Shown: piece after piece, positions 14,801 through 17,181 of the stretch | Numbering within the stretch: the first letter of the stretch is position 1 | How the letters are laid out: each line of letters starts with the position of its first letter | DNA from: Planctomycetaceae bacterium | GTDB lineage: Bacteria; Planctomycetota; Planctomycetia; Pirellulales; Pirellulaceae | Direction of reading: 5' to 3' | NCBI GenBank assembly: GCA_007695205.1 | Contig: REEF01000937.1 | Coordinates: 1-17,181 of the forward strand | Length of the DNA: 17,181 nt | Position numbers and translations under genes: made by a program | The notes under the pieces: generated by a model | The model's input: only the letters and a program-made list of their open reading frames with translations | Told to the model about the DNA's origin: nothing | Database searches by the model: none

Positions 14801-15501
14801 TAACCGTCCCGATCGGCATGGTATACGCAATGCGCGCTGGTCAACGCGGTGTGAGGCGACACGATGATCGACGTACAGCGGTACTGAGCGTCGCCGAACC
14901 GTTGCTGTTGGTAGCCGACCGTATGGAATGGAAAAATGGTGGTGTCTGCCACAAGATCGGGCGTGTTATTCGAGGAACCTGCCAGCGGATCGTCCTCGCC
15001 CGACAGACCGCCGGATGCGGGTAGGTAGTCGAGCGGAAATTCTTCCGATTCGTCCACCCAGTTGTGGTCGATCGCTTGAATGTGCGAGAGCCAGTCAGCT
15101 TCCAGACGCTCTTCTGCCGTAGGATCCAGAACGGGCGCCGACAACATCCATTGCTGCGAGGCGCTGAGCAGCTCGATCGCTTGCTCGCGAGGCAGTAATT
15201 GGCTTTGGGGAGCTTCCAGCGCGACGAAATAGTTGCCGTCGACGCCTACCTCGTACTCGGACCAGCGGTAAAACGTGTGATCGATCCACTGGATCACCGT
15301 TCGTGATGGTTGATCCAGTCGAACTGCCTGGTCCGGCTCGACGATCCGTTCCCGCCAGGAAGTGTCTTCTAAGTCACCCCATCCTACCGCCAGCAAGCGA
15401 CGATCCTCCAGCGGCTCGATCCGAAGCGGTCGTCGATTGGTCGCGCAACGACTGCCTCGCTTACGAGATTTTCGAGATCGCCGTGTCTTGCTGAAAATCA
15501 T
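11857..15501 (-). CDS. Secreted V8-like serine protease with dockerin and planctomycete extracellular motif
   Basis: A 1214-residue exported protein. The Arg/Lys-rich N-terminus carries the planctomycete extracellular motif RIEPLEDRRLLA (27-38). A trypsin-fold protease domain (about 185-410) shows the triad H224 (LTSAHCVYH), D286 (RHDYAAVF) and S364 (SGSSGSPVW), the GxSGSPV form typical of glutamyl endopeptidase/V8-like enzymes. Next come β-rich Ig- or Big-like segments (about 415-1035; for example PPVINSVDASDV and the AGNAVQADASL type of cadherin-like repeat). The type I dockerin has two Ca-binding repeats (DVDGDGTVTPSDVLMLIN at about 1041, DVSGDGLLIPLDVLMVVH at about 1081). A polar tail of about 110 residues follows. 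Planctomycete dockerins usually have no cellulosome; their partners are unknown. AAGG six bases before the ATG supports the start. It follows the glycosidase-like gene by 18 bp. Confidence 0.88.
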   Translation of the reverse strand: MIFSKTRRSRKSRKRGSRCATNRRPLRIEPLEDRRLLAVGWGDLEDTSWRERIVEPDQAVRLDQPSRTVIQWIDHTFYRWSEYEVGVDGNYFVALEAPQSQLLPREQAIELLSASQQWMLSAPVLDPTAEERLEADWLSHIQAIDHNWVDESEEFPLDYLPASGGLSGEDDPLAGSSNNTPDLVADTTIFPFHTVGYQQQRFGDAQYRCTSIIVSPHTALTSAHCVYHADRDGYATSVQISPGQYQEFGAGAIVRPFGRITASGWETNDQYIQAGSGYTTTHTRHDYAAVFYEPSMASIGLTTYVPLQFNYDPPTSPAEIVYPTGYPFEVDGAGTSTMWEMPGPVTRVEDLRLLYDAETASGSSGSPVWSRASGQPRVIGLHGFNLSSSGLSGATRLTSSNQTLIEQWLQWIPDAAIDFHWDPIEDQSVGSAFPVTITARDSQGTTVTSFTDTVDLAGFASIAEPGEISIGQGDESFRHPFRTRWHDSRTQVIYLQSEVGQAATISGLALDVVTIPGQELNDWTIRMKHTSLDSYATASLDATDWVTVYQAKEPRGSTGWRFFEFTTPFEYNGMDNLMIDFSHNNRSWTSDGGVRATDTGTARSALAYSDSNHGDPLTWSGTTWPNVSADNRIPNIRLTFASTSIPVSIAPTVTGEFIDGVWAGSVTVNEPAEQMFLRADGRNGRIASSNLFPVTSVAIPTVVHSFQRQDPATSPTNADVLVFRVTFSGAVQDVDGLDFVVQGATTATVTDVVVIGDAVYDVTVSGGDLAGFNGGVGLALAPDFTIVDLAGNRLMEGPPEIDESYLLDNEPPVINSVDASDVVQWQTGQVDYWFTIDYSDNVAIDVASLADGQVTVSGPGDFYQQAQFLLVDPEDDGTPRTVSYRITPPGGSWDASDRGHYTIALNADQVLDTAGNAVQADASLASFQVHIRPEIEHTPIQLRPTVIFLPHQQTVVIDNPTDQTVMVLADSLDDPFAIALLDDGDDSWTIPAGQQRSFLVTFAPDTAGLYESALSMLGESTLLVSAVTGWGVQDWQNPVNRFDVDGDGTVTPSDVLMLINEINFGNRGRLPVRTAEQPGAAWFPDVSGDGLLIPLDVLMVVHHLNHSAAIDDRGEGQAASFASDRHEGWDGAGSLNDSFPPRSPTGASQPVDQPPRRWPDLRHSQLDLRTIRAAFADPDSLFSPAIEMDEHCSDRLFAETKGFLKPIGAFILQE

Positions 15502-15519
15502 CGCCGACCTTCGAATCGA

Positions 15520-17091
15520 TCATGGGTGGTCTTGCGAAGGACCAGCAATCCGTCGTACCACCACTCGAGATACTACTAGATTCCCCTGCAGGGCCGTCAA
15601 CCGAAAATCGGCACCGTTGGAACGTCCCGCGAATCGAGCGCGATCGATCCGCATCGTTACCTGCTGCCAGTTTCCACTGCCGGAAATCGGCTGTTGTGGA
15701 CCGCTGCGAAACTGCTGGGCCAAACCATCTAACTGCGGGTCACTGGAATCATACTCGATCAGAAACCCTTGCGGCCCCCAATCCAGATAGTCGATGGTGA
15801 CGTCGAACGAAGCGTCGCCGTCGAAGAAGAAGTAGTCTTCGACATCAAAGTACATGTAGCGGGTGGTCGGCGAGTACTTGTTTGGGACGGTTTTCCATGC
15901 CATGCGCCCTGCAAGCTCGCGTTCTTCGACGGGGCCATCCCCGGCGGTTTGCGGCATGATCGACAGACCGTCGGAGCTCTGGGGTGTCGCTTGCACTGCG
16001 TGGCGGCCGTCCTGCAGATCGGCGGGCTGCCATCGGACGCCTTTGCGAAACAGATCGGTGAACTTTCGCGTCGCCTCGATGTATTGGCGACCGTATTCTA
16101 TCGTTTCGCAGATCTGGCTGCCTTCGTGATACTCGTTCCACGTCTCCAGGTGTACCAGCCAGGGTCGAGTTTCCGGGTCCATCGTCAACAGCCGTTGCCA
16201 ACTGAACTCGTAAAACCGCCCTTCGTCGCGTGGGCGTACCAGCGGAGTTCGCCCTGGAACGGCCGAATGGTCGTAGCCAGGCCCGATCCCCGCCGTTTCC
16301 AACAATTGAGGCCGCAAGGCAGCACCCCATTGGTAAACACTGTCTGCCTGGCCCGGCCAACCTTCCATCTTGACCAAGTACAGGTCGGTTCCAAAATCGC
16401 GGCGGAACATGTCGCGAGTCGCCGGGAACAAGCGATCGTCCACCGACTTGGCGAACGCGGAAGCGTACAAGAACACCAGTGGTCGACCGTCGATCGTCGC
16501 GCGGTGTTCTGGCGGGATTTGCGAAAAGAAGTTCCGGATCGTCCCATAAAACCACAGGCGTCCCGCTTCTTTGGTCAAGTCCACATGATAGCGGCCCGCG
16601 TTGTGCTGCAGCGTGCTCGTATCGTAAAACAAGCCGATCTTGGGAGGATTCTTTCCCCGGGCGATCAATTGTCGACGAGCCTCGATCAATGGCGGCAGAC
16701 CAGCATCGCTGAACTCAAAGCCCCCAGCGGGATTTCCCCAGTATACAGGTAACACCACATCGATCCCTGCCTGGATCATGTCCAGCAACTCCGAGGCGTG
16801 CCATTGGACGTTTTTGTAACTGAAGCCTTCCATCGTGGGTGGATGATCTGTTAAGGCATCGCTGCCGTCGGGATTGACGATGTGGGCTTTGGTTTCGATG
16901 TCATACCAGTAGAAATACGTGGTTGTGATAACAGGCTCGCCCGATCGGAAGTCGTCTGCTGGTTTTTGGTCGGTCGCCGTTTGCCCAATATTGGGTCCTG
17001 GAGCATCCGACAGCGCGAAATCCGCCGGCAGATCGGCAGCAGCGAGGGTTACCAGGGCCGAACACCAAAAAGAAAGCACCGAACTGACCAT
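15520..17091 (-). CDS. Secreted GH99-like glycosidase (DUF5010-type)
   Basis: The 523-residue product has a signal peptide (MVSSVLSFWCSALVTLAAA), then a TIM-barrel-like domain (about 50-345) beginning TTYFYWYD. It contains GIDVVLPVYWG, KIGLFYDTS and the closing LVHLETWNEYHEGSQIC, whose glutamates E316, E320 and E323 match the WNE-x-x-EG active-site strand of GH99/GH71-like hydrolases and of DUF5010 proteins. A C-terminal β-sandwich (about 380-515) contains a Tyr/Phe/Asp-rich stretch, YMYFDVEDYFFFDGD, and may bind carbohydrate. Substrate cannot be told; GH99 enzymes cleave α-mannans, but this branch is poorly characterised. An upstream TTG at 17133 is in frame, but the ATG at 17091 has GGGAG six bases before it and starts the signal peptide, so it is preferred. 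It is the first gene of the leftward exported-protein operon. Confidence 0.78.
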   Translation of the reverse strand: MVSSVLSFWCSALVTLAAADLPADFALSDAPGPNIGQTATDQKPADDFRSGEPVITTTYFYWYDIETKAHIVNPDGSDALTDHPPTMEGFSYKNVQWHASELLDMIQAGIDVVLPVYWGNPAGGFEFSDAGLPPLIEARRQLIARGKNPPKIGLFYDTSTLQHNAGRYHVDLTKEAGRLWFYGTIRNFFSQIPPEHRATIDGRPLVFLYASAFAKSVDDRLFPATRDMFRRDFGTDLYLVKMEGWPGQADSVYQWGAALRPQLLETAGIGPGYDHSAVPGRTPLVRPRDEGRFYEFSWQRLLTMDPETRPWLVHLETWNEYHEGSQICETIEYGRQYIEATRKFTDLFRKGVRWQPADLQDGRHAVQATPQSSDGLSIMPQTAGDGPVEERELAGRMAWKTVPNKYSPTTRYMYFDVEDYFFFDGDASFDVTIDYLDWGPQGFLIEYDSSDPQLDGLAQQFRSGPQQPISGSGNWQQVTMRIDRARFAGRSNGADFRLTALQGNLVVSRVVVRRIAGPSQDHP

Positions 17092-17181
17092 CGCCGACTC
17101 CCGCAAGCAGTTAAGGAAGGAATCCGAAACCAACGACCGTCAAGATATCGCCGAACGCTGTCTGACGCCAGTACTCAGCAC

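Overview
The window looks like chromosomal DNA from a planctomycete, probably Pirellulales/Rhodopirellula-like; this is inferred from gene content and no database was searched. The best markers are a secreted protein whose N-terminus carries the planctomycete extracellular motif RIEPLEDRRLLA and which ends in a type I dockerin, a PQQ-propeller lipoprotein, and intergenic palindromes built on GTAGGACGGATT/AATCCGTCCTAC. From memory, such palindromes are scattered through many planctomycete genomes and are often mis-translated as DWQSV / RIANPSY peptides. The DNA is moderately GC-rich and several starts have recognisable Shine-Dalgarno (SD) sequences.

Left part (1-2492): two leftward housekeeping genes, lipA (lipoyl synthase, GTG start) and a XerD-type tyrosine recombinase. 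They are separated by 293 bp holding three palindromic repeats and a hairpin. A 276-bp divergent spacer with a candidate promoter leads into the rightward block.

Central part (2493-8815): a tightly spaced rightward block. It contains hisF (both catalytic aspartates present), a PilT-like motor ATPase with all motifs intact, a second secretion-ATPase homologue whose Walker A lysine, Walker B glutamate/arginine and His box are all lost (a likely pseudo-ATPase), a three-helix DUF4190-like membrane protein, an Hsp70-type chaperone lacking the usual helical lid, and a STAS-domain protein with a serine at the SpoIIAA phospho-acceptor position. Gaps are 11 to about 70 bp, consistent with one or two transcripts. 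An active motor, a dead motor, a membrane protein, a lidless chaperone and a STAS switch in a row is the most unusual arrangement here.

Right part (8816-17181): a rightward secreted protein resembling the oomycete-elicitor type of transglutaminase (Cys129/His187/Asp204), with its own candidate promoter, ends at a strong hairpin terminator. Three leftward exported-protein genes converge on it: a GH99-like/DUF5010-type glycosidase, a 1214-residue V8-like serine protease with dockerin, and a PQQ-propeller lipoprotein. They are 18 bp apart or overlapping/close, and look like one operon for extracellular polymer degradation or surface processing.

No tRNA, rRNA, CRISPR array or insertion sequence was recognised, and no gene-free stretch exceeds 300 bp.
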